Source: Thinopyrum elongatum | Taxonomy: Eukaryota; Streptophyta; Magnoliopsida; Poales; Poaceae | DNA: 64,000 nt | Reading direction: 5' to 3' | Assembly (NCBI GenBank): GCA_011799875.1 | Contig: CM022300.1 | Coordinates: 112,109,201-112,173,200, forward strand | Shown here: one piece after another, positions 11,657 to 24,695 of the stretch | Position numbering within the stretch: position 1 is the first letter of the stretch | Layout: every line of letters starts with the position of its first letter | Translations under genes and position numbers: made by a program | Notes under the pieces: generated by a model | Told to the model about the DNA's origin: nothing | The model's input: the letters and a program-made list of their open reading frames with translations, nothing else | Database searches by the model: none

Positions 11657-13253
11657 TGATACGTCTCCAACGTATCTATAATTTTTTATTGTTCCATGCT
11701 GTTATATTATCATTCTTGGATGTTTTACAATCATTTTATAGCAACTTTATATCATTTTTTGGGACTAACCTATTGACATAGTGCCCAGTGCCAGTTGCTG
11801 TTTTTTGCTTGTTTTTTACTTCGCAGGAAATCAATACCAAATGGAGTCCAAACGCAGCAAAACTTTTTGGTGATTATTTCTGGACCAGAAGACACAAGTT
11901 GGGCCAAGAAAGTACCTGACGGGGAATCCGAGGGGAGCACAACCCACCAGGGTGCGCCTGGGGGCCCAGGCGCGCCCAGGTGCGTTGTGCCCACCTCGGC
12001 CGCCTCCCGCACCGCCTCTTTGCTCTATAAATACCCCAATATTCTAGAAACCCTAGGGGAGTCGACGAAAATTAATTCCAGCCGCCGCAAGTTCCAGAAA
12101 CCACAGATCCAATCTAGACACCATCACGGAGGGGTTCATCATCCTCATTGGTGCCTCTCCGATGATGCGTGAGTAGTTCATTGTAGACCTACGGGTCCGT
12201 AGGTAGTAGCTAGATGGCTTCCTCTCTCTCTTTTGATTCTCAATACAATGGTCTCTTGGAGATCTATTTGGTGTAACTCTTTTTGCGGTGTGTTTGTTGG
12301 GCTCCGATGAACTTTGAGTTTATGATCAGATCTATGTTTTTATACATGAAAGTTATTTGAGTCTTTTGATCTCTTATATGCATGATTACTTATAGCCTCA
12401 TATTTCTTCTTTGAATCTTTGGTTTAGTTAGGCCAATTAGATCGATTTTTCTTGCCATGGGAAGAGGTGCTTTGTGATGGGTTCGATCTTACGGTGCTTG
12501 ATCCCGGTGACAGAAGGGGAACCGACACGTATGTATCGTTGCTATTAAGGATAACAAGATGGGGTCTATTTCTACATAAATAGATCTTGTCTACATCATG
12601 TCATCGTTCTTATTGCATTACTCCGTTTCTCCATGAACTTAATACACTAGATGCATGCTGGATAGCGGTCGATGTGTGGAGTAATAGTAGTAGATGCAGG
12701 CAGGAGTCGGTCTACTAATCTTGGACGTGATGCCTATATAATGATCATTGCCTGGATATCGTCATAATTATTTGAAGTTCTATCAATTGCCCAACAGTAA
12801 TTTGTTTACCCACCGTATGCTATTTTTCTCGAGAGAAGCCACTAGTGAAATCTGCGGCCCCCGGGTCTATTTTCTCATCATATATTTTCAGATCTATTTT
12901 GCTATTTGCCTTTTTATTTAGCACTTTTATTTTTAGATCTATATTTCTAAAAACCCAAAAATATTTTGCCGCACTTTATTTTATTCGCGATCTATTTATC
13001 CAATCTACTACAATTTATCTCTGGCCACATGCCAATTTCTGGCGCCGTTACCCGAAAGGGATTGACAACCCCTTTAACACGTCGGGTTGCAAGTATTTGT
13101 TCTTTGTGTGCAGGTGCTGTTTACGTAGTGTTGCTTGATTCTCCTACTGGTTCGATAACCTTGCTCTCATCACTGAGGAAAATACCTACCATTGTTGTGC
13201 TGCATCATCCCTTCCTCTTTGGGGAAATACCGACGTAGTTCAAGCAAACATCA
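11657..13253 (+). repeat. 3' LTR of element B
   Basis: 1,597 bp, colinear with 6469-8063, followed directly by the TSD ttccc. Confidence 0.9.
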
Positions 13254-13258
13254 TTCCC

Positions 13259-14580
13259 CTGCTAGCACCAGTTGTAAATCCACTTTTTGAGGAACAGGTG
13301 CAGAATGAAGCCAATCTTGAATAGGTGCAGAATGCAACCAATCTTGACCTCAACCTTGCTCCCAGGAGCCCATCTGTTGTGGAATGCTTCCAGCAGTCTT
13401 CTAAAAGATCCCCTCCAATAGACTATGAAAATGCAGAGAGTTTCTTTGCTGCAAATTTGACTGAAGGTGATGATCCCATCTTGCAATTAGCTGACCCAGC
13501 AGACTTGCCAATTTCACTTGGTAGAGATTCCAACTAAAGTTTACCTGTTGATGAGGAAATTGAAATTGATGAACAACCAATTACTGATGTGTTAGGCCCG
13601 AAGGGACCCAGCCTCCAGGTGACCAATCTAGCTATTTCTGAAGCTCCTGCTAGCTCTGCTCCTCCAGGCTACAATATTAAGGGAAAATATTGTACAGCTA
13701 CTGAGTCAGCTCAGGACAATACTAGTCATTCTGGGCTAGGTGGTGTGCTTGCCTGGAAGCAGCATTTTGCTTCTGGTACAACATCTTCATATCCAGTACA
13801 GGTACCTATTGAATGGGCTAATTTTATTTGCTCCACCTTACTCACTCCAGACAAATTTGATTGGGAAAAACACTTTCTTAAGTCACCTATGTGGAATATC
13901 ATTATTGAAGGCTCCTCTTGTGATGACTTACTAGAATTTTTCATACCTGAATTTTGCCCTGTCTCTGTGGCCCCTGTATGCTCTCAGATGTTCCTAGAGG
14001 AGAACATCTCAGCTATCCCTGGAAAGGAGCTGGCAACTCGCAATGAAGTTCACACCACTGCATGTACTTCAGAGAAAGCTCTGCAAGGCAAGAGGAAGGA
14101 GAGGGCACCCATTGTGGAGTCTGAGGTAAGAAGGAATAACAGACTTTAGCAGCTTCTAAAGGGTTATAAGGCCAAATCTTGTCAAGATTTAAATTGCATC
14201 ACTTGCTTGGCTAAGCCTCCTCTCTATAATAGCAAAGTGGTTAAAAATTTAAATGCCTCTTATTGCAAGGTGGATGCAAAGACCACTACAGAAGAGGTCC
14301 TCCACAAGAAGAAGGCCAAAAAGGGGGAAGCAACCTGCATGGAAGGACTAGGATCATCTGAAGCATGGACTATTGGCAATCTGGAGGGGATTGCTAATTG
14401 CAGGAGGCATTTTAGTTTTTTTGTAATAAGAAAGCTAAGAGTAATCTGTAATGTCTATGACTGGTTGACTTTGCATGGCTTTTGGATATCTGTCTAGAAT
14501 GTTTACTGTCATTTAAGGGCTGAGAGTGGATATGGCTGTGTCACACAATAGAAGATCTCTTTTTTCTGCAATGAATAAAT
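13259..14580 (+). pseudogene. LINE ORF1, C-terminal part
   Basis: Reading continues from 6468 after element B. Open stretches at 13325-13537, 13589-14149 and 14207-14497 belong to a low-complexity, Ser/Pro/acidic region followed by a basic segment (KGKRKERAP-like) typical of plant LINE ORF1 tails. Stops at 13322-13324 and 13535-13537 break the frame. No clear zinc knuckle was found. ORF1 proteins bind RNA in the retrotransposition particle; this copy cannot encode an intact one. Confidence 0.6.
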
Positions 14581-14586
14581 CCTAGA

Positions 14587-15335
14587 AAATTCTTAATTGG
14601 AATGTAAGAGGAATTAACTCCAGTAATAAATGGCTTGCAATTTCAAATAAAATTGATGAATCTGATTGCTCAATCATCTGTCTACAAGAAACAAAGAGGG
14701 AAAGTTTTGACAGCTCTTATTTAAAGCACTTTTGTCCTAGAAGATTCTCTAAGTTTGAATTCACTCCCTCTATTGGAGCATCTGGGGGGCTGCTAATTGC
14801 TTGGAATGATAGTGTTTTCCATGGGGAATGCCTCTTCAAAAATTATTTTTCACTATCAGTAAGGTTTAGATCCACTCAAAATGGTAGCTCTTGGATCCTC
14901 ACCAATATTTATGGCCCTTGTGACAATGTTGGCAGATCTTGCTTTCTGGATTGGCTGAAAAACATACAAATGCTAGATGATACAGACTAGATCCTTGCGG
15001 GTGACTTCAATTATATTAGGTGCCCACAAAATAGAAACCAAGGAGATGGAGACTATAGTTGCATGATGCAGTTTAATGAGGTCATAAGCAGCTTAGCACT
15101 GGTTGAAATCCCCCTCAAGGGCAGAAGTTTTACTTGGAGCAACATGCAGCAAGCACCCCTTTTGGAAAAAAATGATTGAGTATTTACCTCAGAATGCTGG
15201 TCTACCAATTACCCCAACACTGTGGTTCTGCCATTGTCCAAACCTGTCTCAGATCATGTTCCATGTGTGATTTCTATTGGCACCAACATCCCTAGAGCTC
15301 AAACCTTCAGATTTGAAAATTTCTGGTTAGAACAT
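14587..15335 (+). pseudogene. LINE ORF2 endonuclease (EEP) domain, broken
   Basis: The domain starts KILNWNVRGINSSNKW, contains IICLQETKRE with the metal-binding glutamate, GDFNYIR and SDHVPCVI near its end, the standard order of the apurinic-type endonuclease of plant LINEs. Stops interrupt it at 14988-14990 (TAG where W is usual), 15177-15179 (TGA where R is usual, consistent with CpG decay) and 15336-15338. The domain nicks target DNA to prime reverse transcription in active relatives. Confidence 0.8.
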
Positions 15336-15839
15336 TAAGATTTCAAAGAGGTAGTCCAAATAATTTGGTCACAGCCAATCCAAGAATCTGATAGTGCAAA
15401 GATCATTACTGCCAAGTTTAAAAGGTTAAGGAGAGGACTAAAAATTTGGAACAAAAATCTGTCTAACCTTGCTGGGCTTATTAAAGCAGTAAATGAAGTG
15501 ATTTTCATGTGGGACTTATTTGAAGAATACAGAGAACTCTCACTCCCTGAGAGCAATGGCAGAGATATACTCAAAAAGCATCTGCTCAAGCTTCTTTCTT
15601 ACCAAAGAAGCAGAGGGAAACAATCAGATGGGTTAAATTTGGGGATGAGAATTCCAAATTCTTTCAAGCAAAAGCAACTATAAAATACAGGCATAACTAC
15701 ATTCATAATCTTCAAGATGAGGAAGGGAACGAGCACACAGAACACTCAGCTAAAGCTTCTATCTTATGGAAAGCATTTAAGAAAAGGCTAGGGCAGACCA
15801 ATCATACTAGTAATCTTCTGAATTTAACATCCTTCATTA

Positions 15840-17158
15840 AAAGAATTGATGGCCTTGAGGAGCTTGAAAATCCTTTCACTAAACAAGAAATAGATGAGGT
15901 GGTAAAGAATCTTCCCACAGATAAAGCTCCTGGACCTAATGGATTTAAGGGAGCATTCATAAAAAATTGTTGGGAGATTGTTGCATCAGACTTCTACACA
16001 TTGATTAAAGATTTCCAAGAGGGAAGAATTTCTTTGCAAAGCATAAACAACTCTTTTATCACACTGATACCAAAGAAGGACAACCCTCAGACAACCAATG
16101 ACTTTAGACCCATCTCCTTGCTGAACTCTTCTATTAAAATCATCACCAATTTACTTGTAAACATGCTTCAAAAGGTGATTTTAAAATTAGTCCATGAAAA
16201 ATCAGTATGGATTCCTCAAGCAAAGTTCCATCCAGGATTGCCTAGCCTGGGCTTTTGAGTATCTCCATCAGTGTCACCACTCCAAAACCCCCACTGTAGT
16301 ACTCAAGCTGGACTTTGAAAAAGCATTTGATCTGATTGACCATGATGCAACCATTGAAATTCTCAGAGCAAGGGGTTTTGGTGAGAAATGGCTTAATTGG
16401 ATACATATGATTCTGTCTTCTGGTACTTCTGCTGTCCTGCTTAATGGAGTTCCTGGGAAAACATTTCACTAAAAAAGAGGGGTCAGGCAAGTTGACCCTC
16501 TGTCCCCTTGCTCTTTGTACTTGCTGCAGATCTGCTGCAGACCACCATGAATGAAGCAATGCAACATCAACTGATCCACCCTCCAATCATAAGTTCAGCA
16601 TGCCCTAAATTCCCAGCGATCCAATATGTAGATGACACCATTATAGTTCTCCCAGCCAGCTCATCTCAGCTTATGCAAATTAAGAACTTGCTACTGCACT
16701 ACTCTGATTGCACAGGATTGAAGGTCAATTACAACAAATCAATCATAGTTCCCATCAATGTGCCTGAGGAACAGATTCCTACTCTGTTATCTGTGTTAGA
16801 TTGCAAGCAAGGATCCTTTCCATTTACCTACTTAGGCCTCCCAATGAGCACATCTAGGCCTAAGATTGAAGACTTCAACCCTATCATGCAAAGAATTGAG
16901 AGAAGACTTTCAGGCTATTCTACAATGCTATCATATGATGGAAGATTTCAACTGGTTAAATCAGTTTTCTCCTCCCTACCAATCTTCTTCATGTGTACAC
17001 TAGCTCTGCCCACAGGGGTAGTGGAACAAATTAACAAGTACCTCAGGAACTTCTTCTGGAGAAAATATGGTATGACAGACAAAGGCACTGCACTCATTTC
17101 ATGGTCAAAAGTCAGTAAGCCAAAGGATCAAGGGGGACTGGCATTATGGACATCATGA
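15840..17158 (+). pseudogene. LINE ORF2 reverse transcriptase domain, frameshifted
   Basis: Signature blocks appear in order over three frames: [43 protein letters not shown] (usually GLRQGDPLSP), YVDDT at 16625-16639 and YLGLPMS. Frames change near 16230 and after a TAA at 16470-16472, so no functional polymerase could be made. The YVDD catalytic motif itself is intact. Identity as a non-LTR RT is secure from block order and spacing. Confidence 0.88.
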
Positions 17159-17874
17159 CACACAACAAAGCACTACTGATGAATTTTTTTTTAAGTTCCT
17201 CAACAAAGATGATGCACCTTGGGTCAAGCTAATCTGCGAGAAATACTACCAAAATAGCTTTACCTTAGATAAAATGGAGGGATCCTTCTGGTGGAAAGCA
17301 CACTTAAAGATCATCCCTGAATTTAAATCTGCTAGCAAGTGTACTGTTATCTCTGGACAGGCAACTCTATTATGGAAAGATAGCTGGGGAGGGGAAACAT
17401 TGGAACAAAAATTCCCAGAACTACACCCTTTTGCTATTCATGACTCCCAGACTGTCCAGGAATTTTGTGCATCTGGCAACTGGATAGAAAACATCCACAC
17501 TCCTTTATCCAACATAGCATACATCCCATTCAAATAAGCTAGGAGGCATTATCCCCTCCCTTGACAGACATGGGAAGGACAAATGGAACTGCAATGGAAT
17601 TCAAAACAAGTACTCGTCCATGCATATGTACAAACATCTAATGGGAAATGAGGAGGGGCACCCTATTTTCCCAATGATCTGGAAAAGCTCTAGCAGACTG
17701 AGACATGAGATATTTTTCTGGTTGGTAGCTCACTGCAGAATCAACACCAAGTCACTTCTTTAGAGAAAGGGCTTACAATTAGATAACCCTCATTGTCCAA
17801 ACTGCAGCCAGAGTGCTGAAGAGACAGCACTGCATCTTCTCTGGGATTGCAATTTTGCGCAGGAATGTTGGAAC
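17159..17874 (+). pseudogene. LINE ORF2 C-terminal zf-RVT region
   Basis: Phrases SFWWKAHLKIIPEFK and LLWKDSWGG precede a zinc-binding segment with CPNCSQSAEETALHLLWDC, typical of the region downstream of RT in plant LINEs. A TAG at 17761-17763 and other lesions break it. The element C insertion at 17875 cuts it; the rest resumes at 26423. Confidence 0.75.
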
Positions 17875-19595
17875 TGAAGGAAATATGGCCTAGAGGCAAT
17901 AATAAAGTTGTTATTTTATATTTCCTTATTCATGATAAAGGTTTATTATTCATGCTAGAATTGTATTGATCGGAAACTTAAATACATGTGTGAATACATA
18001 AACAAATATCGTGTCCCTAGTAAGCCTCAACTAGACTAGCTCGTTGATCAAAGATGGTTAAGGTTTCCTAACCATAGACATGTGTTGTCATTTGATAACG
18101 GGATCACATCATTAGGAGAATGATGTGATGGACAAGACCCATCCGTTAGCTTAGCATATTGATCGTTCAGTTTATTGCTATTGCTTTCTTCATGTCAAAT
18201 ACATATTCCTTCGACTATGAGATTATGCAACTCTCGGATACCGGAGGAATACCTTGTGTGCTATCAAACGTCACAACGTAATTGGGTGATCATAAAGATG
18301 CTCTACAGGTATCTTCGAAGGTGTTTGTTGAGTTGGCATAGATCAAGATTAGGATCTGTCACTCCGAGTATCGGAGAGGTATCTCTGGGCCCACTCGGTA
18401 ATACACATCATAAGAAGCCTTGCAAGCAAAGTGACTAATGAGTTAGTTACAGGATGATGTATTACGGAACGAGTAAAGAGACTTGCCGGTAATGAGATTG
18501 AACTAGGTATGAAGATACCGACGATCGAATCTCAGGCAAGTAACATACCGATGGACAAAGGGAATTACGTATGTTGTCATAAAGGTTCGATCGATAAAGA
18601 TCTTCGTAGAATATGTAGGAGCCAATATGGGCATCTAGGTTCCGCTATTGGTTATTGACCGGAGAGGTGTCTCGGTCATGTCTACATAGTTCTCGAACCC
18701 GTAGGGTCCGCACGCTTAACGTTCGTTGACGATATAGTGTTATATGAGTTATGTATGTTGGTGATCGAATGTTGTTCGGTGTTCCGGATAAGATCACGGA
18801 CATGACGAGGAGCTCCGGAATAGCCTGGAGGTAAAGATTGATATATGAGATAATAGTGTTTGGTCTCTGGAAAGGTTCTGGAATTCATCGGAAGGGGTTT
18901 CAGATGTTTCCCGAAATGTTTGGGCACGAGAACACTTTATTTGGGCCAAGGGGTAAAGCCCACGAGGGTTTTGGAAAGTGCAAAAGGAAGTTTTGCGGAG
19001 GCCAGGGGCCAGACGCCAGGAACCCTGGCGTCTGGGGGTAGACACCGGGAACCCTGGCGTCTAGCCCTGGAGTCCGAGAAGGACTCTTGCCTTTCGGGCA
19101 AAACAAACTTTGAGGAGGCTTTTACTCCAAGTTTCGACCCCAGGGCTCAACATATAAATAGAGGGGCAGGGCTAGCACCCAAGACATCAAGATTCACCAA
19201 GCTGTGTGCCGGCAACCCCGTCCCCTCTAGTTTATCCTCCGTCATAGTTTCCGTTGTGCTTGGCAAAGCTCTGCGAAGATTGTTCTTCACCAACACCGTC
19301 ACCACACCGTCGTGCTGCCGGAACTCATCTACTACTTCGCCCCTCTTGCTGGATCAAGAAGGCGAGGACGTCATCGAGCTGAACGTGTGCTGAACGCGGA
19401 GGTGCCGTACGTTCGGTACTTGATCGGGACGGATCGTGAAGGTGTACGACTACATCAACCCCGTTGATAAATGCTTCCGCTTAGCGATCTTCAAGGGTAT
19501 GAATATGCTCTTCCCTCTCGTAGCTATACATCTCCATGGATAGATCTTGCGTGTGCATACAATTTTTTTTGTTTTCCATGCAACGTTTCCCAACA
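17875..19595 (+). repeat. 5' LTR of element C
   Basis: Colinear with 24696-26417. A CATATAAATAGAGGGG TATA-like block at about 19150-19165 followed by GGCAGGGCTAGCACCC is conserved in both copies and is the probable promoter. Confidence 0.92.
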
Positions 19596-19596
19596 G

Positions 19597-19614
19597 TGGC
19601 ATCATGAGCCAGGT
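19597..19614 (+). other. Primer binding site of element C (initiator tRNA-Met type)
   Basis: TGGCATCATGAGCCAGGT, one base after the LTR, is a degenerate form of the TGGTATCAGAGC site used by Copia elements. Confidence 0.7.
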
Positions 19615-20788
19615 CTATGCGTAGATGATATGCACGAGTAGAACACAAAGAAGTTGTGGGCGGTGATGTTCATACTGCTTACCACCAACGTCTTATTTTG
19701 ATTCGGCGGTATTGTGGGATGAAGCGGCCCAGACCAACCTTACATGTCCACGTACATGAGACCGGTTCCACCGACTGACATGCAACCAGTTTTGGATAAA
19801 GGTGGCTGGCGGGTGTCTGTTTCTCCTACTTTAGTTGAATCGAATTTGACTACGGCCGGTCCTTGAAGAAGGTTAAAACAGCAAACTTCATAATTCACCG
19901 ATGTGGTTTTTGCCGTAGGTAAGAACGGTTCTTGCTAGAAGCCCGTAGCAGCCACGTAAAACTTGCAACAACAAAGTAGAGGACGTCTAACTTGTTTTTG
20001 CAGGGTATGTTGTGATATGACATGGTCAAGACATGATGTGATAAACATTATTGTATGAGATGATCATGTTTTGTAAGTTATCGGCAACCGGCAGGAGCCT
20101 CATGGTTGTCTCTTTATTGTATGAAGTGCAAACGCCATGTAATTGCTTTACTTTATCACTATGCGTTAGCGATAGTTGTAGAAGCAATAGTTGGCGAGAC
20201 GACCACGACGCAACGATGGAGATCAAGGTGTCGAGCCGGTGACGATGGAGATCATGACGATGCTTTGGAGATGGAGATCAAAAGCACGAGATGATGATGG
20301 CCATATCATGTCACATATTTTGATTGCATGTGATGTTTATCTTTTATGCATCTTATTTTGCTTAGTACGGCGGTAGCATTATAAGATGATCCCTTCACTA
20401 AATTTCAAGGTAAAAGTGTTCTCCCCGAGTATGCACCGTTGCTACAGTTTGTCGTGTTGAGACACCACGTGATGATCGGGTGTGATAGACTCTATGTTCA
20501 TATACAACGGGTGTAAGACAGTTTTGCACATGCAGAATACTTGGGTTAAACTTGACGAGCCTAGCATGTACAGACATGACCTCAGAACACTGGAGACCGA
20601 AAGGTCGAATGTGAATCATATAGTAGATATGATCAACATAGAGATGTTCACCATTGATGACTACCCCATCTCACGTGATGATCGGACATGGGTTAGTTGA
20701 TTTGGATCACGTATCACTTAGATAACTTGAGGGATGTTTATTTAAGTGGGAGTTCATTAGTAATTTGATTAATTGAACTTAATTTATC
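19615..20788 (+). other. Untranslated leader of element C
   Basis: About 1.2 kb between primer site and GAG without a credible ORF. It includes a GATGGAGATCA phrase repeated near 20215-20280. No other structure was seen. Confidence 0.6.
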
Positions 20789-21870
20789 ATGAACTTAGTC
20801 CTGATAGTATTTGCAATTCTATGTTGTAGATCAATAGCTCGCGATGTAGTTCCCCTATTTTTTATGTTCCCAGAGAAAAATAAGTTGAAAGATGATAGTA
20901 GCAATGATGCGGACTGGGTCCGTGATCTGAGGATTATCCTCATTGCTGCACAGAAGAATTATGTCCTTGATGCACCGCTATGTGACAGATCTATTACAGG
21001 AGCAGATGCAGACGTTATGAAAGTTTGGCAAGATCGATATGATAACTACTTAATAGTTTAGTGCGCCATGCTTTACGGCTTAGAAGCGGGACTTTAAAAT
21101 GTTTTGAACGCCACGGAGCATATGAGATGTTCCAAGAGCTGAAATTGGTATTTCAGACTCATGCCCGTATCGAGAGGTATGAGACCTCTGACAAGTACTT
21201 TGCCTACAAGATGGAGGAGAATAGCTCAGCCAGTGAGCATGTGCTCAGAATGTCTGGGTACTACAATCGCTTGAATCAAGTGGGAGTTAATCTTCCAGAT
21301 AAGATAGTGATTGACAAGAATTCTCTAGTCACTATCACTAAGCTACTAGAACTTCTTGATGAACTATAATAAGCAAGGGATGGCGAAAACAATACCCGAG
21401 CTCTTCGCGATGCTAAAATCGGTGAAGGTAGAAATCAAGAAAGAGCATCAAGTGTTGATGGTTAACAAGACCACTAGTTTCAAGTAAAAGGGCAAAGGAA
21501 AGAAAGGGAACTTCAAAAAGAATGACAAGCAAGTTGCCACTCCCGTGAAGAAGCCCAAAGCTGGACCTAAGCCTAAAACTGAGTGCTTCTACTGCAAAGG
21601 AAATGGTCACTGGAAGCGGAACTATCCCAAATGCTTGGCGGATAAGAAGGATGGCAAAGTGAACAAAGGTATATTTGATATACAAGTTATTGATGTGTAC
21701 CTTACTAGTGTTCGTAGTAGCCCCTGGGTATTTGATACCGGTTCAGTTGCTAAGATTAGTAACTCGAAACAGGAGTTGCAGAATAAATAGAGACTAGTTA
21801 AGGGCGAGGTGACGATGTGTGTTGGAATTAATTCCAAGGTTGATACGATCACCATCGCACACTCACTCTA
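20789..21870 (+). pseudogene. Copia GAG and protease of element C
   Basis: GAG (UBN2-type) reads from 20789 (WVRDLRIILIAAQKNYVLD), meets a TAG at 21059-21061, then continues after a frame change (ERHGAYEMFQELKLVFQ). The CCHC knuckle at 21584-21634 reads CFYCKGNGHWKRNY, so the fourth ligand Cys is replaced by Tyr (21623-21625). The protease motif PWVFDTGS follows near 21722 and a stop comes at 21788-21790. In active relatives GAG packages RNA and the protease matures the polyprotein. This copy is non-functional. Confidence 0.82.
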
Positions 21871-21941
21871 CCTTCGGGATTAGTGTTGAACCTAAATAAA
21901 TGTTATTTGGTGTTAGCGTTGAGCATGAATATGATTAGATC

Positions 21942-23425
21942 ATGTTTTTGCAATACGGTTATTCATTTAAGTTAGAGAATAATTGTTGTTCTGTTTACAT
22001 GAATAAAACCTTCTATGGTCATACACCAAATGTAAATGGTTTATTGAATCTCAATCTTAGTAATACACATATTCATAATAATGATGCCAAAAGATGCAAA
22101 GTTGATAATGATAGTGCAACATATTTGTGGCACTGCCGTTTAGGTCATATTGGTGTAAAACGCATGAAGAAACTCCATGCAGATGGACTTTTGGAATCAC
22201 TTGATTATGAATCATTTGATACTTGTGAACCATGCCTCATGGTCAAGATGACTAAAACTCGTTCTCCGGAACAATGGAGAGAGCTAATGACTTATTGAAA
22301 ATAATACATACCGATGTATGCGGTCCGATGAGTGTTGAAGCACGCGGCGGGTATCGTTATTTTGTAACCTTCACAGATGATTTGAGTAGATATGGGTATA
22401 TCTACTTGATGAAACACAAGCCTGAAACATTTGAAAAGTTCAAAGAATTTCAGAGTGAAGTGGAGAATCATCGTAACAAAAAAATAAAGTTTCTACGATC
22501 CGATCGCGGAGGCGAATATTTGAGTTACGAGTTTGGCCTTCATTTAAAACAATGTGGAATTGTTTCACAACTCACGCCACCTGGAACACCACAGCGTAAT
22601 GGTGTGTCCGAACGTCGTAACCGTACTTTATTAGATATGGTGCATTATATGATGTCTCTTACCGATTTACCACTATCATTTTGGGGTTATGCATTAGAGA
22701 CAGCTGCATTCACGTTAAATAGGGCACCACCTAAATCCGTTGAGACGACACCGTATGAACTGTGGTTTGGCAAGAAACCTAAGCTGTCGTTTCTTAAAGT
22801 TTGGGGATGCGATGCTTATGTCAAAAGGCTTCAGCCAGATAAGCTCGAACCCAAATCGGAGAAGTGCGTCTTCATAGGATACCCTAAAGAAACTATTGGA
22901 TACACCTTCTACCACAGATCCGAAGGCAAGGTCTTTGTTGCTAAGTTCGGGTCCTTTCTAGAGAAGGAGTTTCTCTCGAAAGAAATGAGTGGGAGGAAAG
23001 TAGAACTTGATGAGGTAATTGTACCTTCTCTCGAATTGGAAAGTAGCACATCACAGAAAACTGTTCCCATGATGCCTACACCAACTAGAGAGGAAGCTAA
23101 TGATGATGATCATGAAACTTCAGATCAAGTTACTACTGAACTTCATAGGTCGACCAGAGCACGATCCACACCAGAGTGGTACGGTAATGCTATCCTGGAA
23201 GTCATGTTACTAGACCAAGGCGAACCTACGAACTATGAAGAAGCTATGATGAGCCCAGATTCCGAGAGATGGCTTGAGGCCATGAAATCCGAGATAGGAT
23301 CCATGTATGAGAACAAAGTATGGACTTTGGTGGATTTGCCCGATGATCGGCAAGCCATAGAGAATAAATGGATCTTCAAGAAGAAGACTGACGCTGATGG
23401 TAATGTTACTGTCTACAAAGCTTGA
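21942..23425 (+). pseudogene. Copia integrase and start of RT, element C
   Basis: The GAG-pre-integrase region has LWHCRLGHIGVKRMKKL and CEPCLMVKM (HHCC zinc site). The frame shifts near 22270-22298, and the integrase core follows with the three acidic residues in HTDVCGPM, FLRSDRGGEY and GVSERRNRT. It continues through the chromodomain-free Copia C-terminal part into the start of RT (NKWIFKKKTD) until a TGA at 23423-23425, where a CGA arginine codon is usual. The 383-codon stretch from 22274 is the best-preserved coding piece of the element. Confidence 0.85.
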
Positions 23426-24480
23426 CTTGTCGCAAAAGGTTTTCGACAAGTTCAAGGGGTTGACTACGATGAGACTTTCTCACCCGTAGCGATGCTTAAG
23501 TCTGTCCGAATCATGTTAGCAATTGCCGCATTTTATGATTATGAAATCTGGCAAATGGACGTCAAAACTGCATTCCTTAATGGATTTCTTAAAGAAGAGT
23601 TGTATATGATGCAACCAGAAAGGTTTTGTCGATCCTAAAGGTGCTAACAAAGTGTGCAAGCTCCAGCGATCCATCTGTGGAATGGTGCAAGCATCTCGGA
23701 GTTGGAATATACGCTTTGATGAGGTGATCAAAGCATATGGTTTTATACAGACTTACGGTGAAGCCTGTATTTACAAGAAAATGAGTGGGAGCTCTGTAGC
23801 ATTTCTGATATTATATGTGGATGACATATTGTTAATTGGAAATGATATAGAATTTCTGGATAGCATAAAAGGATACTTGAATAAGAATTTTTCAATGAAA
23901 TACCTTAGTGAAGCTGCTTACATATTGAGCATCAAGATCTATAGGGATAGATCGAGACGCTTAATGGGACTTTCACAAAGCACATACCTTGGCAAAATTT
24001 TGAAGAAGTTCAAAATAGATCAGTCAAAGAAAGGGTTCTTGCCTGTGTTGCAAGGTGTGAAGTTGAGTAAGACTCAAAGCCCGACCACGGCAGAAGATAG
24101 AGAGAGAATGAAAGTCATTCCCTATGCCTCAGCCATAGGTTCTATAAAGTATGCCATGCTGTGTACCAGACCTATTGTGTACCTTGCCATGAGTTTGGCA
24201 AGGGGGTACAATAGTGATCCAGGAGTAGATCACTGGACAGTGGTCAAAATTATCCTTATAAGACTAAGGAGATATTTCTCGGTTATAGAGGTGATAAAGA
24301 GTTCGTCGTAAAGGGTTACGTCGATGCAAGCTTTGGCACCGATTCAGATGACTTTGAGTCTCAATCTGGATACATATTGAAAGTGGGAGCAATTAGCTAG
24401 AGTAGCTCCATGCAGAGCATTGTAGACATAGAAATTTACAGAATACATACAGATCTCAATGTGGCAGACCCGTTGACTAA
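23426..24480 (+). pseudogene. Copia RT and RNase H of element C
   Basis: RT continues with LVAKGFRQVQGVDYDETFSP and WQMDVKTAFLNG, shifts frame near 23620, then shows the catalytic LYVDDILLIGND block (from about 23812). RNase H begins around 24330 with GYVDASFGTDSDD but is shortened and interrupted (KVGAIS then TAG at 24398-24400). The final phrase NVADPLTK is the usual Copia end of pol. Confidence 0.85.
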
Positions 24481-24526
24481 ACTTCTCTCACAAGCAAAAC
24501 ATGATCACACCTTAGTACTCTTTGGA

Positions 24527-24683
24527 TGTTAATCACATGGTGATGTGAACTAGATTATTGACTCTAGTAAACCCTTTGGGTATTGGTTACATGGCGATGT
24601 GAACTATGGGTGTTAATCACATGACGATGTGAACTATTGGTGTTAATCACATGGCGATGTGAACTAGATTATTGACTCTAGTG
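24527..24683 (+). repeat. Short tandem repeats before the polypurine tract of element C
   Basis: Four imperfect copies of a unit like GTTAATCACATGGCGATGTG, the first and last sharing the extension AACTAGATTATTGACTCTAG. They lie directly upstream of the purine-rich AGGTGGGAGA tract next to the 3' LTR. Confidence 0.75.
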
Positions 24684-24695
24684 CAGGTGGGAGAC

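Larger units (their letters stand above)
6469..13253 (+). mobile_element. Element B: complete non-autonomous Gypsy-type LTR retrotransposon
   Basis: A full element of 6,785 bp with LTRs at 6469-8063 and 11657-13253 and an exact 5-bp target duplication, ttccc, at 6464-6468 and 13254-13258. The LTRs begin TGATACGTCTCC and end AACATCA. The interior has a tRNA-Asp primer site, one 285-residue gag-like ORF and a long non-coding segment; no protease, RT, RNase H or integrase is present. LTR ends and interior motifs show it is a cousin of element A, but the two LTRs differ clearly in their middle and 3' parts. The LTR pair differs by roughly 2-3 percent by eye. Confidence 0.92.
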
